NCBI RefSeq assembly: GCF_013177315.1 | Contig: NZ_CP053661.1 | Span: 1,240,001-1,304,000, forward strand | From: Thermoleptolyngbya sichuanensis A183 | GTDB lineage: Bacteria; Cyanobacteriota; Cyanobacteriia; Elainellales; Elainellaceae | DNA: 64,000 bases | Reading direction: 5' to 3' | Notes under the pieces: model-generated | Told to the model about the DNA's origin: nothing | Seen by the model: the letters and a program-made list of their open reading frames with translations, nothing else | Database searches by the model: none | Made by a program: the position numbers and the translations under genes | Shown: in pieces, positions 8,110-16,428 of the stretch | Layout: each line of letters begins with the position of its first letter | How positions within the stretch are numbered: the first letter of the stretch is position 1

Positions 8110-9626
8110 CTTTAGTTTGGACTAATGGTGAAGAGGAAGGCAGTCAATGAGAAGCACCGACTGCCGTAAGGTCAATGAAGTACAACCAACATTGACCCCA
8201 TGATTTTCAACGAACTTCAGCAATTTCGCCAAACGTTGTATGCCAGCTTGGGAAACGCCAGAGATGCCCTGTTTGATCTGATGGATGCCGTGTTAGTGAG
8301 TGCGTGCATCGTGTCGTTTGTGAGGCTATCGCAGAGTCCTGTCTTTCGTCGCCAGTGGTCGAGCACCTATGAAGCGTTGCGCGATAGCCGCCTACCCCGA
8401 TCAAAGGTGCTGAAGCTGTTGGTGCAGCAGATACCGACTCAGCAGCAACCGTTGTTGGCAGGTGATGCGAGTCGGTGGAACCGTCCTGCTGCCAGGCGTT
8501 TGAAAGACCGCACCTTATCAGGCAGAACAGGACATGCCCCGATAGCCGGACAAAACTACAGTACCTTAGCCTGGATTGCTGAAGACAGGGGCAGTTGGGC
8601 ATTACCATTGCGGCATGAGCGCATCACCAGCTTTGAAACACCCGCCAGTAAAGCGGCATTCCAACTCAAACAAGTGACTCGGCAGTTAGCGGTGCGTCCG
8701 TTGGCGATCTACGACCGAGGGTACGGCAATGCCAGTTTTGTCAACCAAACGGCAGGGATTGAGGCAGACTTGCTGCTGCGGGTTACATCCAATCGATGTG
8801 TCTATGGCGCGCCCCCAGCGTATCGAGGGCGAGGCGCACCTGCCAAGCATGGACATAAGATGAAACTCAATGACCCTGACACTTGGAGTGTCCCGGTCGA
8901 AACCGTTGAAGTCGATGATCCCAACTGGGGACGAGTGCGGGTCAGTCGTTGGAGTGCATACCATTTCCGCAAATCCCCCAAACGGGCAATGGAAGTGTTG
9001 CGCGTGGAGGTGCTGGAGACACAGAGCAGCACGCGACGCTTGGCTCCTTTGTGGTTAGTTTGGCTGGGTGAGCAGATGCCTCCGTTAGAAACCCTGTGGT
9101 TGCACTACCTCCGTCGCTTTGCCATTGAACACTGGTATCGCTTTGCCAAGCAGAGGCTATATTGGACACATCCCCAGTTCAGTTCTGTATCGGCAACCGA
9201 ACAGTGGAGCAGCCTGATGCCGTTGCTCAGTTGGCAGTTGTGGTTAGCGCGAAAGGACTGTACTGACCACCCCTTGCCCTGGCAGGCACCGCAAGAAACG
9301 TTGACTCCGGGTCGGGTCGCACAAGCGTTTGCAGGCATTTTGGCAGCGATTGGCACCCCTGCTCCTGCGCCTAAACCTCGTGGTAAATCGCCAGGACGAG
9401 GCAAGGGGCACAAGCCAACTCCTCGTCCCTGCTATCCGATGGTCAAAAAACGAGCCTCGAAACGCAAGACATCCGAACAATCCCTGAACAGTCCGGTTGC
9501 AACAGCAGCTTAACTGCGAGCAGGATTGTATCCAATTCCTTAAGTTCAACTGTTATGAACGGTTGAGCAGATTCTTTATGGCATCCTGTTGAGCATTATT
9601 GTGATGCCAGTTAGTCCAAACTAAAG
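8110..9626 (+). mobile_element. insertion sequence copy 1, 1517 bp, 6-bp target duplication
   Basis: The element starts and ends with the perfect 16-bp terminal inverted repeat CTTTAGTTTGGACTAA, extended imperfectly by TGG versus CTGG. It is flanked by the 6-bp direct repeat ATTTTT (8104-8109 and 9627-9632), consistent with a target-site duplication. The single gene inside, at 8200-9513, encodes the transposase. A second copy with the same length and an identical encoded transposase lies at 45168-46684 in the same orientation, with a different duplication, so the ends are well fixed. The long gap from left end to start codon (90 bp) and right end (113 bp) are the same in both. Confidence 0.95.
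8200..9513 (+). CDS. DDE-type transposase of the insertion sequence, copy 1, 437 aa
   Basis: Transposase carried by the IS. A helical N-terminal region precedes the likely catalytic core: LLAGDASRWNRP (first Asp), RPLAIYDRGYGN (second Asp, in the typical AIYDRGY context) and RRFAIEHWYRFAKQRLYW (probable catalytic Glu in an IEHWYRF-like motif). The C-terminal 70 residues are basic and low in complexity (PKPRGKSPGRGKGHKPTP), suited to DNA binding. The layout resembles IS701/IS4-related transposases and the putative transposase family NF041680; I cannot confirm the family without a search. The reading frame is intact, so the element could be active. Confidence 0.88.
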   Translation: MIFNELQQFRQTLYASLGNARDALFDLMDAVLVSACIVSFVRLSQSPVFRRQWSSTYEALRDSRLPRSKVLKLLVQQIPTQQQPLLAGDASRWNRPAARRLKDRTLSGRTGHAPIAGQNYSTLAWIAEDRGSWALPLRHERITSFETPASKAAFQLKQVTRQLAVRPLAIYDRGYGNASFVNQTAGIEADLLLRVTSNRCVYGAPPAYRGRGAPAKHGHKMKLNDPDTWSVPVETVEVDDPNWGRVRVSRWSAYHFRKSPKRAMEVLRVEVLETQSSTRRLAPLWLVWLGEQMPPLETLWLHYLRRFAIEHWYRFAKQRLYWTHPQFSSVSATEQWSSLMPLLSWQLWLARKDCTDHPLPWQAPQETLTPGRVAQAFAGILAAIGTPAPAPKPRGKSPGRGKGHKPTPRPCYPMVKKRASKRKTSEQSLNSPVATAA

Positions 9627-9754
9627 ATTTTTAGATTGGCAATTTTGGATAGCTAGGCCAGGAATGTGTAGGGAGTCTAGCAGTTTCCTCTGTGGCTCTA
9701 TTTCTGTGGCTCTATTTTAAGAGGGCAGGAAAGACGGATATTAGGGCACAGACA

Positions 9755-10453
9755 TTACAAAATCTCGATGCCGTCCAGTCGGCGCAGGTCGCGATCGACC
9801 TCAAACCAGAGGGCGCGATTGCGCGGGTCGGTGCGGAGGGCCTTGTTGAGATAGGTGCGGGCTTTTTCGGGCTGCTTCAGGTCAACCAGGTGGCGGCCCC
9901 AGCGCTGATAGGCGATCGCCAGCCATTGGCGCACCTCTAGGTCGTTGGGCAGCCGCTGGGCCAGCCCTTCAACCAGCGCGACGGCGCGGGGATAGCGCTG
10001 CTGCCGCAACAATTGCTGGAGGCGGCTATAGACATGCTCTTTGAGCTGATGATCCGTCGGCGAGGCATCCGGGTTGCGCTGGATCGGCGGGCGCTTGCGA
10101 ATGCCAGAGCTGGACTGTGCGGTGGGACTCCGCTGGGTTTGGGCTTTTTGGGCGGAGGAGGGCGATGTGGCTTTTGGCGAGGCGGCTGATGGGGAAGCAT
10201 CGGCTGCGCTTGGTGCGGGTCGCGGCGGGGCAGGGGAAGGCAGAGGGCGATCGCCCATGCTCGCTGGTCGCACCAACTCCATCAGCCGCCGATAGGCCGC
10301 ATTCACCTGGATAAACTGCTCTGCCTGCTGAGCGCTGCCCGGATTCAGGTCGGGATGATATCGCCGCGCCAGCCGCCGATAGGAAGATTTGATCTCCTCG
10401 TAGGTGGCGCTGCTTCTCAGTCCCAAAATCCGATAGCACTCAGCAAGGTTCAT
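9755..10453 (-). CDS. J-domain (DnaJ-like) protein with C-terminal TPR-like region, 232 aa
   Basis: Residues 1-65 form a J domain: MNLAECYRILGL, then YEEIKSSYRRLARRYHPDLN with the HPD loop that stimulates DnaK ATPase, and AYRRLME. A Ser/Pro/Ala-rich linker of about 70 residues follows. The last 90 residues form helix pairs like TPRs (SRLQQLLRQQRYPRAVALVE, LAIAYQRWGRHLVDLKQPEK, KARTYLNKALRTDPRNRALW). There is no Gly/Phe or zinc-finger domain, so it is a type III J protein, probably a specialised Hsp70 co-chaperone. I chose the ATG at 10453; a TTG two codons upstream is possible. It lies downstream of, and on the same strand as, clpP. Confidence 0.85.
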   Translation of the reverse strand: MNLAECYRILGLRSSATYEEIKSSYRRLARRYHPDLNPGSAQQAEQFIQVNAAYRRLMELVRPASMGDRPLPSPAPPRPAPSAADASPSAASPKATSPSSAQKAQTQRSPTAQSSSGIRKRPPIQRNPDASPTDHQLKEHVYSRLQQLLRQQRYPRAVALVEGLAQRLPNDLEVRQWLAIAYQRWGRHLVDLKQPEKARTYLNKALRTDPRNRALWFEVDRDLRRLDGIEIL

Positions 10454-10485
10454 CAACAAGGCTCATCAACCGGGCGATCGCCTCA

Positions 10486-10554
10486 AGCGTTCCACGTTAG
10501 CGTTCCACACTCAGGGTTTCACACTGGGCGTTTCACACTTAGCGTTCCAAGTGT
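10486..10554. repeat. degenerate 14-bp tandem array, five units
   Basis: Units starting at 10486, 10499, 10513, 10527 and 10541 follow a pattern close to AGCGTTYCACACTN. The first unit is one base short. The array lies between the stop of clpP and the start of the J-domain gene. Confidence 0.75.
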
Positions 10555-10608
10555 AATCGTTCGCTCCTAGAAATTTCAATTTGAATGATTGGAAGAATGA
10601 TTGAAATC

Positions 10609-11214
10609 TCAACTTTGGGCGTTCGCATCCGTAATCACTCGGTCAATCAAGCCGTATTCCATCGCCTCCTGCGCTGACATGAAATAGTCGCGATCGGTGT
10701 CTTTCTCAATCTGCTCCACCGTCTTGCCCGTGTGCAGCGCCATCATCTCATTGAGTTCCTGGCGCACCCGCAAGATTTGCCGCGCTTCGATGTCGATGTC
10801 GGTGGCCTGGCGACGACCCGTTCCGCCTAGCGGCTGGTGAATCATGATCCGCGCATGGGGCAGCGCCAGTCGCTTTCCTTTTGCGCCCGCCGTCAGCAAA
10901 AATGCGCCCATCGAGGCCGCCAGCCCCACGCAGATCGTCACCACTTCCGACTTGATGTGCTGCATGGTGTCGTAGATTGCCATGCCTGCTGTCACCGAGC
11001 CGCCCGGCGAATTGATATAAAGATAAATTGGCTTCGTGTTGTCGTCCGAATCGAGATAAAGCATATAGGCGACAATTGCATTCGCAATGCCGTCATCTAC
11101 TTCTTCTGCTAGAAAAATAATCCGCTCCCGAAACAGCCGCTCGTAGATGCTGATCCACTGCTCAAAGGAACTGCCAGGGAGGCGATAGGGGACGCTAGGA
11201 ATTCCAATCGGCAT
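10609..11214 (-). CDS. clpP: ATP-dependent Clp protease proteolytic subunit, catalytically complete (ClpP3-like), 201 aa
   Basis: Serine-protease subunit of the Clp complex. The catalytic triad is intact: Ser in [12 protein letters not shown], His in [11 protein letters not shown] and Asp in DTDRDYFMS. The [19 protein letters not shown] oxyanion-hole region is normal. The opening [20 protein letters not shown] matches the cyanobacterial ClpP3 type, which forms a mixed heptameric ring with ClpR. It is the last of three clp genes on the minus strand and the only one of the three with a working triad. The extra middle gene separates it from clpR, whereas clpP3 and clpR are neighbours in Synechocystis. 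Confidence 0.93.
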   Translation of the reverse strand: MPIGIPSVPYRLPGSSFEQWISIYERLFRERIIFLAEEVDDGIANAIVAYMLYLDSDDNTKPIYLYINSPGGSVTAGMAIYDTMQHIKSEVVTICVGLAASMGAFLLTAGAKGKRLALPHARIMIHQPLGGTGRRQATDIDIEARQILRVRQELNEMMALHTGKTVEQIEKDTDRDYFMSAQEAMEYGLIDRVITDANAQS

Positions 11215-11309
11215 AGGTCTTTGAAGGGGTGAAAGGGTATGTAATGGGGATTTGGAGGAGGGGGGTGTTGGAACTGGGGAAGGATTCGGTAGAGAGTCTT
11301 ATGAAACCC

Positions 11310-11972
11310 CTAGCGCCCAACTCCTGCTCCTGCCAGCTTCGGGCTTTCTAGTACCAAGTCAATCAGCCCATACTCTTTTGCCTGAGTCGGCGTGAGATAA
11401 AACATCCGATCCATATCTTGATGGATGCGCTCAGCGGGCTGTCCGGTGGTTTCCGAGAGTAGCTCTATAATCGTGCGCTGCTTGCTCAACACTTCTTTTG
11501 CATTAATCTCGATGTCAGTTGCCTGACCGCGAGAGCCGCTCTGGGGATGGGCCAGAGCAATCATGGTATGCGGCAGGCTGGCTCGTTTGCCCTTCGTGCC
11601 CGCCGACAGCAGCACCGTCGCCATTCCAAAACACTGGCCCATACAAATCGTCAGAATCGGCGACTTGATGTGCTGCATCGTGTCGTAGATGGCCAGGCCA
11701 GCATTGATCGACATCATGCCAATCGCCATCGACCCCATGCCCGCCATCAGCGGATCGCCCAGCGAGTTGATGTAAAAGTAAATCGGTTTGCTCTGATCCT
11801 GCGAGTCCAGATACAGCAGTGCTGAGATGATGGAATTGGCAAACCCGTCGGTAATGGGCTGGTTGAGAAAAATAATCCGCTCCTGGCTCATGCGGGTGTA
11901 GATGTTGATCCACTGCCAGTAAGGACTACCGGGAATGTTGTAGGGAACGCGGAGGACGGGATCTACAGACAT
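11310..11972 (-). CDS. degenerate ClpP-like (ClpR-type) subunit without catalytic triad, 220 aa
   Basis: The fold is ClpP throughout, but all three catalytic positions differ. The serine position in MGQCFGMATVLL is Gly, the histidine position in HTMIALAHPQSG is Ala with a His one residue later, and the aspartate position in DMDRMFYLT is Met. A 14-residue insertion rich in Met and Gly (DPLMAGMGSMAIGMM region) sits after INSLG, at the site where ClpR carries its own different insertion. It cannot be a protease by itself and probably has a structural or regulatory place in a mixed ring. The ATG at 11972 (MSVDPVLRVPY) aligns with homologues; the frame is open to 12050. It lies between clpR and clpP. 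Confidence 0.85.
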   Translation of the reverse strand: MSVDPVLRVPYNIPGSPYWQWINIYTRMSQERIIFLNQPITDGFANSIISALLYLDSQDQSKPIYFYINSLGDPLMAGMGSMAIGMMSINAGLAIYDTMQHIKSPILTICMGQCFGMATVLLSAGTKGKRASLPHTMIALAHPQSGSRGQATDIEINAKEVLSKQRTIIELLSETTGQPAERIHQDMDRMFYLTPTQAKEYGLIDLVLESPKLAGAGVGR

Positions 11973-12105
11973 GGGCAAGACTGTGAGTGGGAGGGGTGCG
12001 AGAATGGCAGACGGAGCGATGGGAGTAGGGAAGTCCTGGAATATCAGCAATTCCCATCCTCACCGCATCGCCTGATCATCTTGTTAATGCAGCTAGCGAA
12101 TGCAG

Positions 12106-12798
12106 CTAGGTCAGTGCCGGAACTTGCTTTGGCAATTCCTTGGCGCTTTCGAGGACGCGATCGATTAGCCCGTATTCCTTGGCTTCGTAGGGATTCATAT
12201 AGAAGATGCGATCGGTGTCCTTGGCGATTTTCTCGATGGGCTGACCTGTGTTGCGAGAAAGAATTTCCAGAGTGGACTGCTTGTTGATTAGCACTTCGCG
12301 GGCGCGAATCTGGATGTCGGTTGCCTGGGCCTGGCCCATGCCCGTGCGGGGCTGGTTTAGCACGATGGTGGCGTGGGGCAGGCTGGCGCGGAAGCCCTTC
12401 GTGCCTGCTGAGAGAATCATGGCAGCCGTGCCCATTGCCTGGCCAATGCAGATGGTGTGGACAGGGGGTTTAACGTAGGCAATGGTGTCGCAGATGGCGA
12501 AGGCTTCGGTTTCGTAGCCGATCGCATCGTTGGTATACCAGGAGGTGCCTGTGGAGTTGATGTAAAAGTAAATGGGCTTTTCGGGATCGTCGAACTGGAG
12601 GTAGAGGAGTTGCGCGATGATTAGCTTGGTCACATCGACCCCTAACTGGCGCTTGAGGTCGTCTGACGAAACCAGCGGCAGCCCCAGGTAAATGATGCGC
12701 TCTTTGAGCAGCAGCGAGGGCAGATCGGGCGGGGGTGTGCGATAGGCAGCATCCCCGTAGTAATAATTGGACTGAACGGCCTTAATCGATGAACTCAT
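12106..12798 (-). CDS. clpR: ClpR, inactive Clp protease proteolytic subunit, 230 aa
   Basis: Cyanobacterial ClpR, the non-catalytic partner of ClpP3 in the core that works with ClpC. The opening with YYYGDAAYRTPPPDLPSLLL and the nine-residue insertion after INSTG (SWYTNDAIGYETEAFAI) are hallmarks. The catalytic Ser is replaced by Gly in CIGQAMGTAAMIL, the His by Asn in ATIVLNQPRTG and the Asp by Ile in DTDRIFYMN. It is the first gene of the clp cluster and is followed by the ClpR-like gene and clpP on the same strand, with gaps of about 133 and 95 nt. Confidence 0.93.
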   Translation of the reverse strand: MSSSIKAVQSNYYYGDAAYRTPPPDLPSLLLKERIIYLGLPLVSSDDLKRQLGVDVTKLIIAQLLYLQFDDPEKPIYFYINSTGTSWYTNDAIGYETEAFAICDTIAYVKPPVHTICIGQAMGTAAMILSAGTKGFRASLPHATIVLNQPRTGMGQAQATDIQIRAREVLINKQSTLEILSRNTGQPIEKIAKDTDRIFYMNPYEAKEYGLIDRVLESAKELPKQVPALT

Positions 12799-13185
12799 AG
12801 GATCAAACTCGCCTGGACGCTTGCCGAAACAGTTGGCGTGTGAACTTGCGGGAGGACTTACGCCTGAATTAGCGTATGAACTGCGCTGTTTCTACGAACG
12901 CCGCTTTTAACATAGTAGCGTGCGGGGCATCGCAGCGGTCGAGAAGACTGGCCCATCAGGGATTTGGGAAAAGCGTGAGAAGATTGGAGCAGTTTGCGGA
13001 ATTGGGAACTGGGGCCTTGGAGTATTGAAGAGGCAGAAAATCGAAATATAGCGTTTTTGAAGTGAGTGAGGTTTGCGGGAGATTCCGATCCCTTCGTCTG
13101 GTTCGGGCAGTGTGGACTTCACTCCGTCAGGAAATGCCGCCTGTTTTCAACATATTACATTCTCTTTAGACTGGAGCCTGGGGCT
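12799..13185. other. divergent promoter region between clpR and the VWA gene
   Basis: This 387-base gap must contain the promoters of the clp cluster (minus) and of the VWA-ATPase pair (plus). A GGAG sits 8-12 nt before the VWA start. I see no repeat, small gene or known operator. Confidence 0.5.
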
Positions 13186-14424
13186 ATGAAAGTGGGTCTG
13201 CAAGCGTCGCTGAGTGATGCCAATTTGGATGTAGCGCAGGTGAGCAGTCAGCGGCAGTTGGCAATTTCGATGTCGGCGATCGCCGCTTCAGCAGGTCGCA
13301 CGGCACCCCTCAACCTGTGCCTGATTTTGGATCACAGCGGCTCGATGAACGGTCGCCCAATGGAAACCGTCAAACAGGCGGCGCTGAAAATCGTGGATAG
13401 CCTGTCGCCGGGCGATCGCCTCTCGGTGGTGGTGTTTGACCACAAGGCCAAAGTGCTGGTGCCCAACCAGGTGATTGACAATCCCGCCGGACTCAAGAAC
13501 GAGATCAGTCGCCTCAAAACCAGCGGCGGCACCTGCATCGACGAAGGGATGCGGTTGGGCATTGAAGAACTGGCCAAGGCAAAAAAAGACACGATTTCCC
13601 AGGCGTTTTTGCTGACGGATGGCGAAAACGAGCATGGCGACAACGATCGCTGCCTGAAGCTGGCCCATCTGGCGGCGGAATATAACCTGACGCTGAATAC
13701 GCTGGGCTTTGGCGACCACTGGAACCAGGACATTTTGGAACAGATTGCCGATGCAGGCGGCGGTGCATTGACCTATATCCAAACGCCGGAAGATGCGCTG
13801 CTGGAGTTTACGCGCTTGTTTAGCCGGGTGCAGTCTGTCGGACTGACGAATGCCTATCTGCTGCTGAGAATGATGCCCGGTGTACGGCTGGCGGAACTCA
13901 AGCCCGTGGCGCAAGTCGTGCCCGAAACGGTGGAATTGCAGCCGATTCAGGAGGCGGGGCAGGTGTCGGTGCGCCTGGGCGACTTGATGGTGGACTCGCC
14001 ACGGGTGGTGTTGGCAAACCTCTATGCCTCTCAGCTTCCGGTGGGGCGGCATCCGCTGGTGCAGGTGCAGGTGCGCTATGACGACCCGGCGCAGAATTTG
14101 GAGAGCGTGCTGAGTGACCCGGTGATTGTTGAAGCGAACGTTGTGACCACGTTCCAGCCAGCGCCCGACCCGCAGGTGCAGCAGCATGTGCTGGCGCTGG
14201 GCAAATATCGCCAAACCCAAATTGCCGAGCAAAAGCTGCAACAGGGCGATCGCGCTGGGGCGGCTACCATGCTGCAATCTGCTGCCAAGACTGCGCTGCA
14301 AATGGGCGACCAGACGGCTGCCACCGTGCTGCAAGAAAACGCCACCCGCCTGCAAGAGGGTGAGGAACTGTCGGAGAGCGATCGCAAAAAGACCCGCATC
14401 GTCTCCAAAACGACGTTGCAGTAG
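13186..14424 (+). CDS. von Willebrand factor type A domain protein, 412 aa
   Basis: Cytoplasmic-looking VWA protein without signal peptide or transmembrane segment. The MIDAS metal site is complete: CLILDHSGSMNG (DxSxS), a Thr near KTSGGTCIDEG, and AFLLTDGENEHGD. After the VWA domain (residues about 45-215) comes a beta-sandwich region and then a helical C-terminus with many Gln and Ala (QKLQQGDRAGAATMLQSAAK), a coiled or TPR-like tail ending in ESDRKKTRIVSKTTLQ. The start at 13186 (MKVGLQASLSDANLDVAQ) has an upstream GGAG. Comparable cyanobacterial proteins are annotated only by domain. The ATPase gene follows 65 nt later. Confidence 0.85.
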   Translation: MKVGLQASLSDANLDVAQVSSQRQLAISMSAIAASAGRTAPLNLCLILDHSGSMNGRPMETVKQAALKIVDSLSPGDRLSVVVFDHKAKVLVPNQVIDNPAGLKNEISRLKTSGGTCIDEGMRLGIEELAKAKKDTISQAFLLTDGENEHGDNDRCLKLAHLAAEYNLTLNTLGFGDHWNQDILEQIADAGGGALTYIQTPEDALLEFTRLFSRVQSVGLTNAYLLLRMMPGVRLAELKPVAQVVPETVELQPIQEAGQVSVRLGDLMVDSPRVVLANLYASQLPVGRHPLVQVQVRYDDPAQNLESVLSDPVIVEANVVTTFQPAPDPQVQQHVLALGKYRQTQIAEQKLQQGDRAGAATMLQSAAKTALQMGDQTAATVLQENATRLQEGEELSESDRKKTRIVSKTTLQ

Positions 14425-14489
14425 CGATAATGGGAGGCAACCTGGGGATACCCAGTGGGCTGCTTCTAGTGAATTACGAACTTTGCTGC

Positions 14490-15311
14490 ATGATGGAAAA
14501 TCTGGCGGGCGATCGCCCTACGGCTGAACCCAACCCCGCCGCTGGCGCAACAGCAGTCGTGGCACCCTCGCCAAGCGCCACGGTTCAGATTCGCAACCTC
14601 AATTATTTCTTTGGTCAGGGCGAACTCCAGAAGCAGGTGCTTTACAACATCAACCTCGACCTGCTGCCGGGGCAAATTGTCATCATGACCGGCCCATCCG
14701 GCTCCGGCAAAACCACGCTGCTGACGCTGATTGGCGCACTGCGAACTGTGCAAGACGGCAGCCTCAGGGTGCTGGGGCGCGAGCTGGTGGGCATGGGCCG
14801 GGGGCAGCTTGTGGAGGTGCGGCGCAACATCGGCTTTATCTTTCAGGCCCACAACCTGTTTGACTCGCTCACTGCGTCCCAAAACGTGGAAATGGCCGTG
14901 GAGCTAATGCCCAACTGGCGCACCAAGCGAGAGCAATCCGTTGCCATGCTAACCCAACTGGGATTGGGGGAACGGGTCGATTACAAGCCCCGCGCCCTCT
15001 CTGGCGGGCAAAAACAGCGCGTGGCGATCGCCCGTGCCCTAGTCAACCAGCCAACCCTGATCCTGGCGGACGAACCCACCGCCGCCCTCGACAAAAAAAG
15101 CGGACGAGAAGTTGTAGAACTGATGCAGCGGTTGGCCAAGGAACAGAACTGCACAATATTGATGGTGACCCACGACAACCGCATCCTCGACATTGCCGAT
15201 CGCATTGTCAGCCTGGTCGATGGGCGGCTCGAAAGCGACGAAGACCTGACGCACTTCATGGAAAGTCATGATCCCCGGACGCTCGATCGACGGATGTTCA
15301 TGACGCTTTAG
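14490..15311 (+). CDS. DevA-family ABC transporter ATP-binding protein, 273 aa, without adjacent permease
   Basis: Single ABC ATPase of the DevA/LolD-like exporter group. Motifs: Walker [20 protein letters not shown]-loop [16 protein letters not shown], signature [16 protein letters not shown], Walker [13 protein letters not shown] and the H-loop VTHDNRI. The [14 protein letters not shown] segment and the ending [15 protein letters not shown] are typical of DevA proteins, which work with DevB (membrane fusion) and DevC (permease) to export lipids or other molecules. No devB or devC lies next to it here, so it must pair with a distant partner or has another role. The first 25 residues are low-complexity. 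Start is ATG at 14490, or 14493. Confidence 0.85.
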   Translation: MMENLAGDRPTAEPNPAAGATAVVAPSPSATVQIRNLNYFFGQGELQKQVLYNINLDLLPGQIVIMTGPSGSGKTTLLTLIGALRTVQDGSLRVLGRELVGMGRGQLVEVRRNIGFIFQAHNLFDSLTASQNVEMAVELMPNWRTKREQSVAMLTQLGLGERVDYKPRALSGGQKQRVAIARALVNQPTLILADEPTAALDKKSGREVVELMQRLAKEQNCTILMVTHDNRILDIADRIVSLVDGRLESDEDLTHFMESHDPRTLDRRMFMTL

Positions 15312-15379
15312 CGACTGGGGTTCAGGAGTTTGGGATAGAAATCGTCCAACTGCGTCAGTCCTAACGCAAGATTGGGCAC

Positions 15380-15403
15380 AAAAAAGCCCCCCAGCAGGAG
15401 GGC
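15380..15403 (-). terminator. rho-independent terminator, minus strand
   Basis: Read on the minus strand: GCCCTCC, loop TGCT, GGGGGGC (one T-G pair) and then TTTTTT. It lies about 150 nt beyond the stop of the Psb35-like gene and also separates it from the convergent ATPase gene. Confidence 0.75.
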
Positions 15404-15554
15404 GCAGGTGATCTGGCTCAAATCGTGCGTTGCAACGAAACTCAGAGGCGTGGGTAGGCGTGTCAGAGAGCGATCGCTCCATTCGACCTTGGCGGCACAG
15501 TGAGGAGAGACACTGCAACCAGCGGCAAGCCCGATCAGCCTCCCAAACCCTTAT

Positions 15555-15761
15555 CTAACCTCTGATCCCCAGGTAACCGGGAACTCGCGTGCTGTAGTCC
15601 ACTTCCGTCGCAGTAATGGAGGCGGCAAGCTGCTCGAAGGACTCAGAATTCCAGTTGCGCTCGTGAATTGGCTTGGACTGTTCGCCCCGGAAGTAGGCCT
15701 GAGTTCCAATGACTGAAGCGGCGACCCAGGCGATTACAAACAGTGCAATGAGAAGCGTCAT
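15555..15761 (-). CDS. small single-span membrane protein, Psb35-like, 68 aa
   Basis: The first 20 residues (MTLLIALFVIAWVAASVIGT) are one hydrophobic membrane span with a very short N-terminus. The soluble tail begins QAYFRGEQSKPIHERNW and continues ESFEQLAASITATEVDY. This pattern matches what I remember of the Psb35 family (Ssl2148 in Synechocystis), a photosystem II assembly factor; I cannot confirm it by alignment. An AGGAGG at ideal spacing before the ATG makes translation nearly certain. It is a monocistronic gene on the minus strand with its own terminator at 15380-15403. Confidence 0.75.
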   Translation of the reverse strand: MTLLIALFVIAWVAASVIGTQAYFRGEQSKPIHERNWNSESFEQLAASITATEVDYSTRVPGYLGIRG

Positions 15762-16428
15762 AACAGCCTCCTGTCTTGGTTTGTTTCAATATGTAAATAA
15801 ATATAACAAAATGTTTCAAAACATTGCAATTTCTCCGCGAGTGCGGATAGCCGTACTCTAAGAGCTAATTTATGAAGCAAATCTTAAGAAGCCTGAAACT
15901 CTTGGCATGTGTGGCTTTGAGGTCATGTTTGCCCAGGAAAAGCGGTTTCTCGGAAATCCTTGATTAACAAGGCTTTCAGGCTCCTTTACAAATTAGCTCT
16001 AAGGGCCGTCATTGAAATCCGTCATTGGAACCCGGCCCCAGCGGGTAAACCCAAAAACTTTCGGGTGTAAACCCGATTGGTATACCGCTTTGCAGTAAAA
16101 TGACCTTCGGTCTGTGGAAAACTTTGTTCTGCTCCGGCGCACTGCGAACCGGCCCGGCTTTTTCCCGTCCAAAGATTCTGGGGTTCTTGGGGCGATCGCC
16201 CATGACGGGTTCAATACCAGAGCAACTTGCCTGTTGAGGAGCGTGAACCTGCGTCTAAACTGCGCCTGGGCTTCGTCTGAACGCCTCATTCGGTTGCCTT
16301 CACACCTCAGCGCTTCATACCCTTAGTGCGGGTTTCGGTTTCGCGTTTGCTTTTGACTCGTCTTTCAAACTGTCCAACTGTCTAAGCTGTCTGTCTAAAC
16401 TGTTCTCTCAACCTGTCAGCCCATCATC
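15762..16428. other. divergent region between the Psb35-like gene and serA
   Basis: This 667-base gap contains the long inverted repeat at 15860-16004. The 400 bases before serA contain no convincing gene; the open frames there lack ribosome sites and family features. The last 60 bases before serA are repetitive (AACTGTCTAAGCTGTC-like). Confidence 0.5.
15860..16004. repeat. long inverted repeat, possible small non-autonomous element
   Basis: The left arm AGAGCTAATTTATGAAG pairs with the right arm CTTTACAAATTAGCTCT with two mismatches. An inner pair AGCCTGAAA / TTTCAGGCT is perfect. The arms enclose about 90 bases without an ORF. The shape fits a MITE-like element or a structured transcript. 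Confidence 0.6.

Noticed and set aside
13288..14355. 355-codon minus-strand ORF inside the VWA gene
   Set aside because: His/Gln/Arg-rich shadow of a GC-rich gene; the plus-strand product has complete MIDAS motifs.
15999..16289. 96-codon minus-strand ORF upstream of serA
   Set aside because: No SD, Arg/Ser-rich chance-like product, and a second frame in the same place is equally open.
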